A stretch of DNA of 64,000 bases, taken from assembly GCA_964019415.1 (NCBI GenBank), contig OZ025869.1, positions 6,644,882-6,708,881 of the forward strand, in the 5' to 3' direction. The first letter of the stretch is position 1; the number at the start of each line of letters is the position of its first letter. Both the position numbers and the translations under genes were made by a program. The DNA comes from Ianthella basta. Taxonomy: Eukaryota; Porifera; Demospongiae; Verongiida; Ianthellidae. This document shows, piece after piece, positions 22,463 to 33,599 of this stretch. The notes below the pieces were generated by a model. That model searched no databases. It was not told the origin of the DNA and worked only from the letters and a program-made list of their open reading frames with translations.

Positions 22463-24110
22463 ATTGGCAATGAAGGTGGGATCGCCAGTTGTACCAGAGG
22501 GATCATGGCCATGATCAGTCAATTGGAAGCTTTCAAGCCAGATGAGGAAAAGATCTTGGCATACCTAGGACGGGTACAGTTGTTTTTCGCGGCCAATGAG
22601 ATAAAGGAGGAGAAGCAAGTCCCAGTCCTGCTGTCAGTGATAGGCGGGAAGACCTACACGCGCCTTAGCGACCTGTTGGCTCCCCAGAAACCCACTGAGA
22701 AGGACTTCAGCGAGTTGCAGAAAGTGCTAAAAGAGTACTTTGAGCCTAGTTACAGTTGTGGGGGTAGCCATAAGGAGCGAGAGTACTGCCACAAAGACAC
22801 TGTGTGCCATAACTGTGGCAAGAAAGGTCACCTGCCCAAAGTCTGCCAGTCGGCGCATCAGTCGCCTGAACACCAAGTGGGTAAACCTGACTGAGTGTGA
22901 TGACTCGCTGACAACTATTCTGGCTATTCAGGGGCAGCAGAGCCTACCCCTCACCGTGAACCTTCAGTAAAACGGTGTGCCAGTCCCCATGGAGGTAGAC
23001 ACAGGTGCGACAGTATCCCTGATGTCCGAGGAATTGCAATGACACTTCTTTCCCGAGGCCATAATCGAGAGGCCTAAGGTACGCCTGACTACCTATACCA
23101 CAGAAGTGATCTTGGTAATGGGTACAATGACAGTGAAGGTGGAGTACCTTAACTATGTAGGGTCCCACACCTTGTACATAGTGCAGGGAAATGGGCCCAC
23201 ACTCCTAGGCTGAGACTGGCTGCAGCATGTGTGGCTCGATTGGAAGAGCCTAGGTGTGGCCTACATGCACGACAGGCCAGCAGCACTCCCTGAGATCGTG
23301 GAGAGACATGCAGATGTATTCAACAAGGAACTCGAGCTGATGGACCAGTTCACAGCTAAGCTGGTTGTCAAGCCAGGTGCTCAACCCTGCTTCTGCTGGC
23401 CTAGGCCGGTACCATTTGCCCAGAAAAGTGACATCGAGTGGGAGCTGGACAGGCTGGAGGAAACAGGAGTCCTAGAGAAGGTCACACACAATGAGTAGAC
23501 GGCCCCAATTGTGGCTGTGCCAAAGAGTGATGGCAACATCCGACTCTGTGGCGACTACAAGGTGACTGTCAACCCTGTCCTTGATGTGGACCAGTATCCC
23601 TTGCCATATCCAGAGGACTTGATGTCCAGTCTCACTGGTGGCCTCAAGTTCTCAAAACTCAACCTATCCTCCGCATATCAGCAGATGCCTTTGGACAAAG
23701 ACTCTCGAGAGTACATGGCCATCAACACCCATCACGGGTTATATCGCTACACCCAGTTGCCTTTTGGGATAGCATCGGCCCAGCCGTTTTCAAAAGGCAA
23801 TGGAGAGCGTCCTGCAAGGGCTGCAGCATGTCATATGCTACCTGGACGACATCTTGACGACAGGTACCACAGACAAGGAGCCCTTGCAGAACCTGGACAC
23901 AGTGCTCAGCCAGCTCAAGAAGCAGGGTCTTCGACTGAAGAAGAAGAAGTGCTACATTTGGCAGTCTTCAATGGACTATCTGGGACACCACATTGATGCT
24001 CAGGGCATTCACGTTGCTTTGGCAAAGGTAGATACTCTCCAGAAGGCCCCTGCCCCTCACAATGTGAGTGACCTTAGGTTCTTCTTGGGGATGATCAACT
24101 ATTACGTAAG
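22278..24110 (+). mobile_element. Ty3/gypsy LTR retrotransposon fossil
   Basis: Parts in order: a 5' LTR (22278-22462), a gag-like region with a CCHC knuckle (CHNCGKKGHLPKVC), a protease-like segment (DTGATVSLM), and the N-terminal half of an RT region (QYPLPYPEDL, LPFGIAS, YLDDILTTG). Homology fades near 24110, where a LINE piece takes over. The copy is broken in several places and is not a whole element. No 3' LTR was found in the window, so its age cannot be estimated from LTR divergence. Confidence 0.85.
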
Positions 24111-24159
24111 TACGGGAATATATGGGAAGTACGGGAATTGTGGATGGCAACTTAAGATC

Positions 24160-24400
24160 GAAGAAAGTCTTGTGGCGCAGGTTCGGTGCTACAGGTTTCT
24201 CAGAGTAGTAGTCAACGACACCCTCACACGATTTGATCACATTGACATAGTTTGTAAGAAGGTCTCTCGTAGTCTCAATTTGCTTTGTCGCCTCTCTTGG
24301 CTTCTTCCCCAGCCTCTCCTGCTTCTTTTTCTTAAGTCCTACATACTCCCCCACTTGCGTGAATTGGCTGTACCAAATCTCTCTGGTTGGCAAATCCACC
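24160..24400 (+). mobile_element. LINE fragment (post-RT region)
   Basis: The plus frame reads FLRVVVNDTLTRFDHIDIVC, KKVSRSLNLLCRLSWLLP and LLLFLKSYILPHL. This is the typical segment after the RT domain of L2/CR1/jockey-type LINEs (YLGV..D..L.W..HI..V..K..R.LG.L.R....LP). About 80 residues, without an RT core. Confidence 0.6.
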
Positions 24401-24429
24401 TCACATGTGAAAAACTCAGCTGAATTTGC

Positions 24430-24950
24430 GTCCTTTATTGCAGGTCAGACCCTCAGCAGTGAGATGACACTGGTGTCACTTGATGTTGTGTCCCTATTCA
24501 CAAAAGTCCCTGCTGACCTTGCAATAAAAGTGGCCTCGAGGCTGACAGCGCATTATCAGAACGGACAGCACTCTCAGCAGAGCAGGTAGTGAGGCTTCTC
24601 CAATTTTGCCTGGATGCAACCTACCTTGCCTACAGGGGAGAGTTCTTCCAGCAAACGTTTGGTACAGCCATGGGCTCCCCCAGTATCAGTGACAGTGGCC
24701 AACCTGGTGATGGAAAGTGTAGAGGAGAGAGCACTGTCTACGTACCAATTCCAGCTTCCCTTCTGGAAAGATATGTAGATGACACAGTGACGGCGCTACC
24801 TCAAGACCAGGTTCAAGGCCTCCTTGCACATCTGAACACCATTGAGGAGTCCATCCAGTTCACAGTTGAAGAAGAGACAGATGGCAGGTTAGGTCAGAGG
24901 GTTAGGATAACAAGGAAGAGAGCAAGGAGTAGCAGTGAAGGCATTTAAAA
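24430..24950 (+). mobile_element. Penelope-like element fragment
   Basis: RT motifs of a Penelope-like retroelement: TLVSLDVVSLFTKVP, CLDATYLAYRGEFFQQTFGT, AMGSPS and LLERYVDDTVTALP, HLNTIEESIQFTVE. The piece is broken and lacks the N-terminal RT part and the GIY-YIG region. It is diverged from the element at 49.5 kb. Confidence 0.75.
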
Positions 24951-25139
24951 CTACATACTTATAGAGAACATTAAGCTGGTTAATTTCAGTATAATTGTAT
25001 TCACCTTCATGTAAAGAACTCTATGTAACATGTTATGACCTACATAAATACTAGTACAACAAACATCTGCTGGGCGTTGCATATAGGTAGTTGTACGTAT
25101 CTACGTACATATGAGTGCATGGGTAATGGAGGTGTTAGG

Positions 25140-25390
25140 TGGTTGCAGGTTAGTAGAAGGTTGGTGTGGAGGTATGGTGTGGAGTAGGGGGATGCAGCAG
25201 TGGAGTGGAGTGGGGGGGGGGGGGGTGATCATTGGAGTGGGGTAGGGGCATGTAGCATTGGAGTGAAGTAGGAGGATGTAGCAGTGGAGTGAAGAAGGAG
25301 GATGTAGCAGTGGAGTGGAGTAGGGGGATGTAGCAGTGGAGTGGAGTAGGGGGGGATGTAGCAGTGGAGTGGAGTAGGGGGATGTACGTA
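25140..25390. repeat. G-rich minisatellite upstream of the second SET-YR locus
   Basis: Units of about 26-27 bases read GTAGCAGTGGAGTGGAGTAG followed by GGGGAT. They are repeated about five times, mainly at 25250-25385. A run of about 14 G lies at 25210-25224. Confidence 0.85.
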
Positions 25391-25419
25391 ACAGAGGAGT
25401 GGGGAAGGAACTACTGCTG

Positions 25420-25545
25420 TCACTAAGGAAGGCACTACTCATGTTACCGTTTGGGAAGGCACTACTCATGTTACCGTTTGGGAAGGCACTACTCATGTTA
25501 CCGTTTGGGAAGGCACTACTCATGTTACCGTTTGGGAAGGCACTA
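25420..25545 (+). repeat. 27 bp in-frame coding repeat
   Basis: The unit GGCACTACTCATGTTACCGT TTGGGAA is repeated four times with a fifth diverged copy. It encodes EGTTHVTVW. It occupies the exon just before the SET exon, the same position as the acidic repeats in the first SET-YR gene. Confidence 0.9.
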
Positions 25546-26929
25546 CTCTCGTTGCCGTTGAGGATGGCACAAATCAACATCTCAAGAAAGGCTGTTCATC
25601 TGGTGAGTGTACAAGCTTTGGGATTGGGTTTGCACTGTAGTTGTGTATGTTCTGCATGATAGCTGGTTGGCATTGGGTTAACACTGTAGTTGAGCATGTG
25701 TTCTGCATGATAGCATGCTTGGCAGGCAGGTTAAAAGTGCTCATGGGTAATTGATGGGCTACATGACGTATAGCATACTTGTGCTATGCTACAATGCAAT
25801 CAATTCTCTCCTGTAGATGTGAAACCAGCCATGCTGCTGTCTCCGTTCGAGACTGCACTGGCTGGCTTGAAATACTCAAGTGGCGAGAAGGAGGCTGTCT
25901 TGCTGTCAGTGAAACTGAGCGACGATGGCCAACGTGGTGTGTTTGCGGCTGTGCCTATCAAAGCAGGTCAATATGTATGTGAATATGCGGGCGAAGTCAT
26001 CTTCCTAGATGAGGCTAAGGAGCGTGCTCGACAATCTCCAGCTGAACACTGGCAAAGGGCGAATTTATATTAGACCCATCCAGGAGAACCTAGAGCTCCT
26101 CACAGCAGAAGATTGTGAAGACTTCGATGAAGAGGTAACTAAATTGAATGCATGCATATTACTCTGGTATTGGTATACTTATACTGTGCATGCATTAGAC
26201 ATCCTGCTCCAAATGGGGCATGCATGATGTGTGCTATAATATGTTGTATTAAAATGGGCCTGCACACTGGCTTGCATAGATGTCAATGCATATAGGCTAT
26301 CTATTTAGACCATGGCCAGTTAATGCATGAAATTTAATACATATACCATTTTTGAGTATGCAAGACTGTGTGTACATGCATTACACTCCAGGGGGAGGCC
26401 ATCTGGTGGAGTGGCCACACTCATGGCACTTGCCTCTCTACCCTTCTGACATGCTGGTGCACCCTTGTCTGCAAAGGCTCATGCTGGCAGCAATGCGAGG
26501 CCACCTTACATAGCATACGCAACCACACGTGCACAGCGTGAGCGCTATCATAATAATAATTTTATCTTGCATGCAATATGGCCGAAGGTGGGCATAAGGC
26601 AAGTGGAGAACATGCACATGCAGTTGTTACTCAATATTTCAATCAATAATTATTCACTAAATGACACATGCACGTTTTGCCATGACAGGACACAATGGAG
26701 TTGGACAATGCCATTTTGGACGAGGACAGCGCAGAGTCCATGGTGAGTGCGATCCAAACTCCCATCATAGGTAGCACAATTGCCACGTTCATGTCACCTT
26801 TCTACCTGCAGAGCAAGGAGGAACTCCTGAGGGCCCTGCAGCTGGCCTTACAGGCCTTGGTATGCAGTCATGCATGCGTTCACTCTCGCCCACACCTACC
26901 CACCCACACATACATGCACACAATGCAGT

Positions 26930-28195
26930 AACTGCAGACGGCTTCAATAATGAAGCCGTTTCGCCTTTCTGGGGCTCATCAGTGTAGTGCTCAAGCGAAT
27001 TCACAGCACACACATGCACAGTCACACGCACTCACCACTGGAGCACCCGCCCACACACCCACACTCCCTCAAGCACCGGCAGACACAAACACTCAACCCA
27101 CCTGAGCACCGCCTCAAGCACCTACACACCTGCATGCAACGACTGGAGCATGTGCACAGACAAACACACCAGTTCAACATCTGCAAACGCAAACACACCG
27201 ACCCAAGCACCTGCACACACAAAACACACACACCCCGACTCAAACACCTACACACACACAGTGTTTTACTTTTCCACTGCAGAAGGAGGCAAAGGCTGTA
27301 CTAAATAAAGGTTCCACCCCCAACTGAAAAGGGGGACGGGGGGGCGCCATCCTTGGGGCAGCCACCTCCCCTGACGGCAGTCATCCCTGAGGGGTCTGTG
27401 CACTTCACAGGGGGCAGCCACCAACACACTCACTATTACGGTAGTGTGAAGGGGGTGGGCAAGGACAAGGGAGGAAGAGGGAGTCTCGAGGGAGGAAGAG
27501 AGGGAATGGGAAGAAGAGAAAGAGGGAGGAAGAAGGGAAGGAGGAAGGGAAGGAGGAGGGGAAGGTGGAGGCAAAGGAGAAGATGGATTAGACAAATAAA
27601 TAAATAAGGAGCACCATAATAATTTAGCTATAGGAGAAACACACAGGAACGCTTAACCACTACTTGTATTGTGATTTGTAAGCTGTAATCAGTGTGATTT
27701 GAATGAAAAACAACTAAATTCCTAACCTACCACCAACCCACCACACGCATGCATGGCAAAGGGCATGTACGTACAAGGGGCCATCTTGTGGGAGGGACAA
27801 TGCAATGACATTGCCCAACCTGGGGGACATTAGGCCAGGAAGTAATCAGTTTGTTATTTGCTCAGTGGAGCTGTTTGCGTGATTTGTGGTCGCAACAGTG
27901 GAGCTGTTTGTTGTGTTGTTGTGGTCGCAACTAGGACCATTTTGTGGGTGGGGTCTAGGCTAGCCCACAAAAGGAGGTACCCATACAGCCAGTGCATTAG
28001 TCCAAAGAGAAAGAAGAGCAAGTTGACAATGGCGGGTGAAGAGGACCCCTTTTGGAAACTCCTGTGGAAATCGGCTTTTGCCCTGGTGGCACAGGGCTCA
28101 TAAAGAGGTATGAGCAGTCCCTACAACGCCATAATGGCCGGCTAACCTTAATCTCTAACAGTTTCAATCACTGATACCTTCAATACCAAGACGCT
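26930..28195. other. Intronic or intergenic stretch of the second SET-YR locus
   Basis: It contains CA-rich simple sequence (27000-27260), one likely short exon at 27283 and purine-rich GGAAGGA repeats (27430-27590). No further gene was recognised. The small open frame at 27858-28103 has no recognisable domain. Confidence 0.45.
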
Positions 28196-28455
28196 TATGT
28201 AGGTACGTACCTACCTATCTACCTACCTACCAAAGTAGCAATCACTGATACCTTCAGTACCAAGCCATCTACCTACCAACCTACCTACCTACCAAAGTAG
28301 TAATCACTGATACCTTCAGTACCAAGCCATCTACCTACCAACCTACCTACCTACCTACCTACCTACCTAACAAAGTAGTAATCACTGATACCTTCAGTAC
28401 CAAGCCATCTACCTACCTGCCTACCTACCTACCTACCTACCTACCTACCTACCTA
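28195..28455. repeat. ACCT microsatellite within a compound repeat
   Basis: (CTAC/ACCT)n tracts are separated by about three copies of a unit containing AATCACTGATACCTTCAGTA CCAAGCCATCTACC. It lies directly upstream of the exon at 28479. Confidence 0.9.
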
Positions 28456-28499
28456 TATCTACCTTCCCACAGGCAGACGGGGACAGAGCACCCGCCCAC

Positions 28500-28915
28500 T
28501 GAAGTGTCCATGGAGCACCAACTCACTGAGATGGCCACCGAGAACCCACCCACCAAGGCGTCCACAGAGCACTCGCCCACTGAGACCGGGACAGAACACC
28601 CACCCACTGAGACCGTGACAGAGCAGCCACCCACTGAGACCGCGACAGAACAGCCACCCACTGAGACCGGGACAGAACACCCACCCACTGAGACCGGGAC
28701 AGAACACCCACCCACTGAGACTGCGACAGAACAGCCACCCACTGAGACCGCAACAGAGCAGCCACCCACTGAGACCGCAACAGAGCAGCCACCCACTGAG
28801 ACCGGGACAGAACACCCACCCACTGAGACCGGGACAGAACACCCACCCACTGAGACCGTGACAGAACACCCACCCACTGAGACCGGGACAGAACACCCAC
28901 CCACTGAGATGGCCA
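28500..28915 (+). repeat. 30 bp in-frame coding minisatellite
   Basis: About 13 units of 30 bases encode a ten-residue Thr-Glu-Pro repeat (TETGTEHPPT, TETATEQPPT). All units are exact multiples of three and the frame is open throughout. It lies in an exon of the second SET-YR locus. Confidence 0.9.
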
Positions 28916-31199
28916 CAAAACACCAATCCACTCTAACAAGGTACCCCACACACCAACCCATCCATCTTAAGAGAAACACTGCATGCCCCACCTACCTCAC
29001 ACTGTTTATATTGCAACAAAAATTCCATAGCCATACAAACATACAAGTGAATTGGCGGCATAAATGCATTACATATGTGGCTTCTCTCTTATGCAGCAGT
29101 GACAGTGATGGTGGTAGTGACTACCAGCCACCAGCCAAACGGCGGCATCAAGGGACTGCCTCCAATAAAGGAGGACGCACAAGGAGCTACCTTGATATTC
29201 ATGCTCCAGAGCACAAGGCACTACGCGAGAAAATGGACAAAATGAGACGCTTTTTCACGAACCCAGTCAGCCTACAGAGGGGTCGGGACCCCATTGCATC
29301 AACCACATGGGAGAGAGTACAGCTGCACCATCTACGTAAGTCAGTGTACCTGCCACTTGTTACCCACCCATCCCCACGCACACAGACTATGCCAGAGGCT
29401 CAACACTACGTAGACCCCACATCATGTCTATCTACACACTGTACAATTGAGACCCCCTCACCCGCTAATCCCTTTCCCTCACACACACTTAGTCTTCTTT
29501 GCATACGTAAAAGAAGAACAGCAGACCAGCCCCACCCTTGAGTGCCTCTTGGACGCTAAAATGATTGAGGGGTTCATGTTAACCCTGAAAGAAAAGCCTC
29601 TCCAGGGCATCACCATTTCACGATACCTCGAAAACCTGAGGTATGGCCTACGCAACCTCTACATAAAGGATGGAAAGGAGTACAGCGAGCAAGAGCACTA
29701 CATAAACGTGGGCAGACTTGGGGAGCAGTGCCGTAGGCAGGTCGTCTCCTCTACAGCACACACTGAAGCTGGCAAGCATTGCAAGCACAGCAGAAGTGGG
29801 TCGAATGGTGGGTCTGAGGGGGATTTGACAACTTTACGTGGTGGGCTAAGTGTCAAAGCTATACCAAAGAGTTGCATTGGAGCAACTCAAAGCCTTACAT
29901 ATATGTACTCCACGGTGTCCATGCCACCCTCCCCTACCCTCCTCCCTTCTCTATGCAGGGATGACATTCTGGCTGCAGTCAAAGACCAGAAGGGTCTCTT
30001 TGAAGGAGCAACCGGCCCCCGCATAAAGGCCCAGGAGTCTCAGAAACTACTGGCCATGCTCTTTTACGCCGCCCTCCCACCTGGCCGTGCAAAGGAGTTC
30101 CAAACGTTACATGTGGCCATCCATGACAAACTACCTATGCCAGTGGTGGACCAAGCGAGGCCAAACTGCCTCTACATCACTACAGATGGCAGGCAAGCCT
30201 ACCTTCTATTGGCTGATTACAAGACTCACAAGAGTTACGGGGACCACTTCCTCCCCCTGGACGAAGACAGTCAGCTATTGAGTCACCTTGTGATACATCT
30301 AAATCACCACAGGAAGGTCCTGCTGGGAGCAGGACAACAGACCACTGCCCTCTTCTTAGTGAGTACAAGACATACATATAACTATATATGGTACACCTAT
30401 GCATGTATACACCACCACCGGAATCACCACTATCACCATCATACTGCAGTTGTTGTTCTCTAACTCAATTCTTTCTTTGGTACAGAATGATAGGGGAGCA
30501 CCATACAGTGCCAGTTCGTGGACTGCCTACATTGAGGGAATCTTTGAATGCCGCATTGCGAAAAGATTGGCCCCACTTTGCTGAGATCCATTTTCGTTAC
30601 CCACTGTGAGAAGTCAAACCTTTCAGAAGCAGAAAAGGAGTCTATGGCCACAGCCATGCAACACAGCCATGCAGCACAGCAGGTGAGCAAGCACTGACAT
30701 GTGCATTCAAACCCTACTCACTCCATTGCAATCAGCATGCACAAACATTTATCCACCCATGAAACTATGCCTACCAACTTTAACGTGAATCCCTATCCAC
30801 TCGTGAATACGCAGCAAAAAGAGCATTACGACAGACGCACACAGGTAGACAGGGAAAAGAAGGGCAGGAAGTACACCGGAGGCCTACTTGAGAAGGCCGT
30901 CCTTGGCAACCACCACCGCTGAGGACTCGGCCGGGCCATCCACCAGAGAGCCACCAACTGACAGCGACAGTGACAACGAAGGACCTGATAGGAGACATTG
31001 TCGCAATTGTGCTGCCAGACTCCACCACAGTGAAGCCAAAAGTTGACGTGGGCAAAGTCATGCGGATTGACAAAGCCAAGACGATGCTCAGGTATTTGCC
31101 ACTCAACCACATTGGAGGTAGTGGGAGAATGTGGCTTTTTGCTATGAGTTACACATCCTGAGGCTGGAACAGGTGGAAGATGCAATTCAAAGTGCAAAT

Positions 31200-31622
31200 G
31201 ATGGCAATGAACGTGATTGTCAGCTTGGTTTGGTTGATTACTATGGTGCATGTTACTACCCACTCAGAGTACCAAATGAGCTTGAGAATCAATCCAGCTA
31301 TTGGCAGCTCAAGCAGTTTCGTTCAAGACACGCACTAGTCCTTGGAAATGATACTGCTGTCCTAAAATTGTTTTTTACTATCAGGAGCAAGCCTACCTCA
31401 CCATGGACTGTTCAGTCTTGTTCAGTTTTCCAATACCAAAGGCCGCTACGGCACTGCTGGGCAGCTATTACATCTTTCACGTTAGCTACCCAAGAGAACA
31501 TACTGGCTTCTTCACATACTTCCCAAGTTCCCAAGACAGTGGTAAGTGAACAGTGGTGGACTGACATGGTAAGTGCAACTGAAGAGTACACGAGCTGGCC
31601 TTTGACCAAGTTTGGAGTACAG
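31200..31622 (+). repeat. 420 bp repeat, copy A
   Basis: Nearly identical to 34841-35263, from GATGGCAATGAACGTGATTG to GGAGTACAGT. A frame in it reads LFSLVQFSNTKGRYG..GQL and is reminiscent of an ankyrin-like repeat, but the protein is not identified. Copy A directly follows the decayed YR C-terminus. Confidence 0.9.
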
Positions 31623-31624
31623 TG

Positions 31625-31692
31625 GAACACCCCTATAATGCGGACACCCTTCGGAACAAGAGAGGTGTCCTGATAATAGGGGTGTCCGCATT
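31625..31692. repeat. GGACACC hairpin
   Basis: ACACCCCTATAATGCGGACA CC on the left faces GGTGTCCTGATAATAGGGGT GT on the right. The arms are about 22 bases around a short loop. A further GTCCGCATT follows. It starts exactly where copy A diverges from copy B, so it is probably the end of an inserted element. Confidence 0.65.
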
Positions 31693-32035
31693 TCAGAAGT
31701 ACGTCATACAGTGGATATCGTACCATAATTGTCTTCAGCACTTTTGGCATAGGGAAATTTGGTAAATGCGGTAGTAGTGATAAGATGGCGGTAACGGAGC
31801 TCACACAATGACCGATTGCTTGCCAAACCAGGAAGATGACAAGCAGGAATAAGACATTGCCCCTCACAATCGAGTGCAAGAAGCAGCTAGACCAGTAGAT
31901 AGCAACTTACAACGCAGCAGGTGACACTAACGTGTATGAATAATGTGTTGTCAAAATGGGATCGAGAGGGAACTATGGAGCAAGAAGGCTGCCTGAAACA
32001 ATCCAAAAACAGTTCCCACCAATGATTTGAATGTT

Positions 32036-33590
32036 CCTACCAATCTGGGCTTTATGATACTACTGGGGATTGTGCAGCTACCAGGTATACGTGATTATTG
32101 GAAGCAAGATGCAATATATCACTATTTGCCTGTAGCAAGTAGAATTTCACGATGAGCTCCTTCACTACTTGCACTTTGCTGACACCACCACCCTAGCACC
32201 ACCTCACACGCCAGGATACAACAAGCTTGGGAAAATCGCGCCAATCCACACAATGCTTAGACTGATTGGCTACAATTTGGAATCCAGGCAAAAATATAGT
32301 GTAGATGAAGCGATAATCCCCTTCAAGGGCAAGTCAACTCTGAAGCAGTATCTGCCCTTGAAGCCTATCAAGTGTGGGATTAAGGTTAGGATGAGGGCAG
32401 ATGCAGACAATGGGTTTGTGTCAGCATTCGAAGTGTACACTGGCAAAAAGGGCAACACATCAGAGAAGGGGCTGGGAGCCAACGTAGTAAAAGGCTTGAC
32501 TGAACAACTACAAGGCACACACCGTCATGTATATTACGACAACTTTTTCGCTAGTGTGGACCTTGCACTTGACCTAATGAGAACTGGGCTGTACAGCTGT
32601 GGAACCCTCAGAAGCAATCACAAAGGTTTCCATGCCTAATTGAAGCCATTTGTCAAGAAGGGATTTGATAAGAGGCATAAGTAAAACATACCAGTAAGGA
32701 AACCTTACAGTAGCTGTGTGGCAAGATAATAAACCGGTTATACTAATCTCTACCAACTCAGACCCTACCACTACCAGCTCCATAACGCAAAAAAAGAGAT
32801 GGCACAAGCACTAGCTACTCCTGTCTGAATTCACTCGCATTATACAACCAATATATGGGTGGAGTCAATTGTAGTGATAAACTCCATGGATACTATCATG
32901 TGAGACAGAAAAACAGAAAACATTACAAGTATATATTTTGGTTTTTGGTTGACTTGGCAATCACCAATGCCTACGTACTTAGCCAGTCAAACCCAGACAC
33001 TGGAGTAAGGAACGTCAAGGACTTCAGAACATCCCTTGCCAAAGAGCTAATTGGCACATATGCTAGCAAAAAGAGAGTAGGGCGCCCGTCCATTGGACTG
33101 CCTATGACTAGATTCTGCCAACACCACTTTCCTATGCGAGTGACATCCAAGCATCTTTGCCACTACTGCCACAATTACAAGAACAGAGGAAAACTGTTAG
33201 GCACTGCAAAAACTGCCAATTGTATCTTTGCCACACTGGCCTGGATGAAAGTGACTGCTTCCTGCTATACCACACAAGATACATTGAATGGCCCACCAAC
33301 AATGCTGATAAGAAAGCTAAAGGAAGAAATGGTGACAAAGCAACTGAATTACTATGTGAATAAGGACCTAGGCAGAGCAGGGAATATTTGGAGACTGAAG
33401 TCCACAGTAAAATTGACCATCTGATGAAGAAAGGGAGGACATACCACACAAAGTACCAAAAGAAGGGGAAACAGGAAAGGTAGTAACCAATGACGACATT
33501 GACATTAAGGCTGCCACTGCAGCTTGGCCCAACTTTAAAACCTTCTTGGATAAATTAGGAATCACCCAGCCCTTGGACCAGGTGCGGTAG
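32036..33590 (+). pseudogene. PiggyBac-type transposase relic
   Basis: Open stretches 32169-32639 and 32855-33424 carry PiggyBac DDE motifs: YNLESRQKYSVDEAIIPFKG, LKQYLPLKPIKCGIKV, HVYYDNFFASVDLALDLM, and MGGVNCSDKLHGYYHVRQKN. The first two catalytic Asp positions are kept (SVDEA, YYDNF). The third, normally GGVD, is GGVN. Upstream of 32169, LLGIVQLPGIRDYWKQDAIY reads in another frame; stops lie at 32638 and near 32813. The Cys-rich C-terminal domain (CQHHF..., CHYC) is partly kept. With these changes it cannot encode an active enzyme. No TTAA-flanked terminal repeats were identified. Confidence 0.85.
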
Positions 33591-33599
33591 ATGATGCTG

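Larger units (their letters stand above)
25392..31120 (+). pseudogene. Second SET - tyrosine recombinase locus, decayed
   Basis: Exon 25392-25601 encodes a 9-residue repeat (EGTTHVTVW). The next exon (from 25817) joins in the same phase as in the 1.1-4.5 kb gene and encodes the first half of a KMT5A-like SET domain: DVKPAMLLSPFETALAGLKY, DDGQRGVFAAVPIKAGQYVC, EYAGEVIFLDEAKERA. The second half of SET is missing; a shifted frame continues (LDNLQLNTGKGRIYIRPIQE). Likely exons follow at 26689-26742, 26812-26859, 27283-27320, 28479-28940 (10-residue repeats), 29097-29335, 29493-30358, 30486-30682 and from 30815. The YR part has a candidate Arg in DQARPNCLY, ADYKTHKSYG (Lys), LFLNDRGAPYSASSW, LLRSIFVTHCEKSN (Arg), MQHSHAAQQ (His) and HYDRRT (Tyr). 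There are single-base frame changes near 30575 and after 30900. The C-terminus is GDIVAIVLPDSTTVKPKVDV. This YR belongs to a different family from the first gene. Confidence 0.65.

Noticed and set aside
26930-27270. Cys/Val-rich minus-strand frame as a disulfide-rich peptide
   Set aside because: It mirrors CACACA-type simple sequence and has no signal peptide or stable Cys spacing.
28449-28991. Long minus-strand frames of VGGCSVAVS-type repeats
   Set aside because: They are the antisense of the 30 base coding minisatellite. The plus frame has splice signals and fits the SET-YR locus.
29740-29958. An intron between GGCAG and CTATGCAG in the second YR locus
   Set aside because: Using these edges brings in a stop (GGA TGA). 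The unspliced frame stays open, so I left the exon continuous.
31131-31673. A 180-residue protein spanning copy A of the repeat
   Set aside because: In copy B the matching frame is broken differently and another frame is the longer one, so the frame is not conserved.
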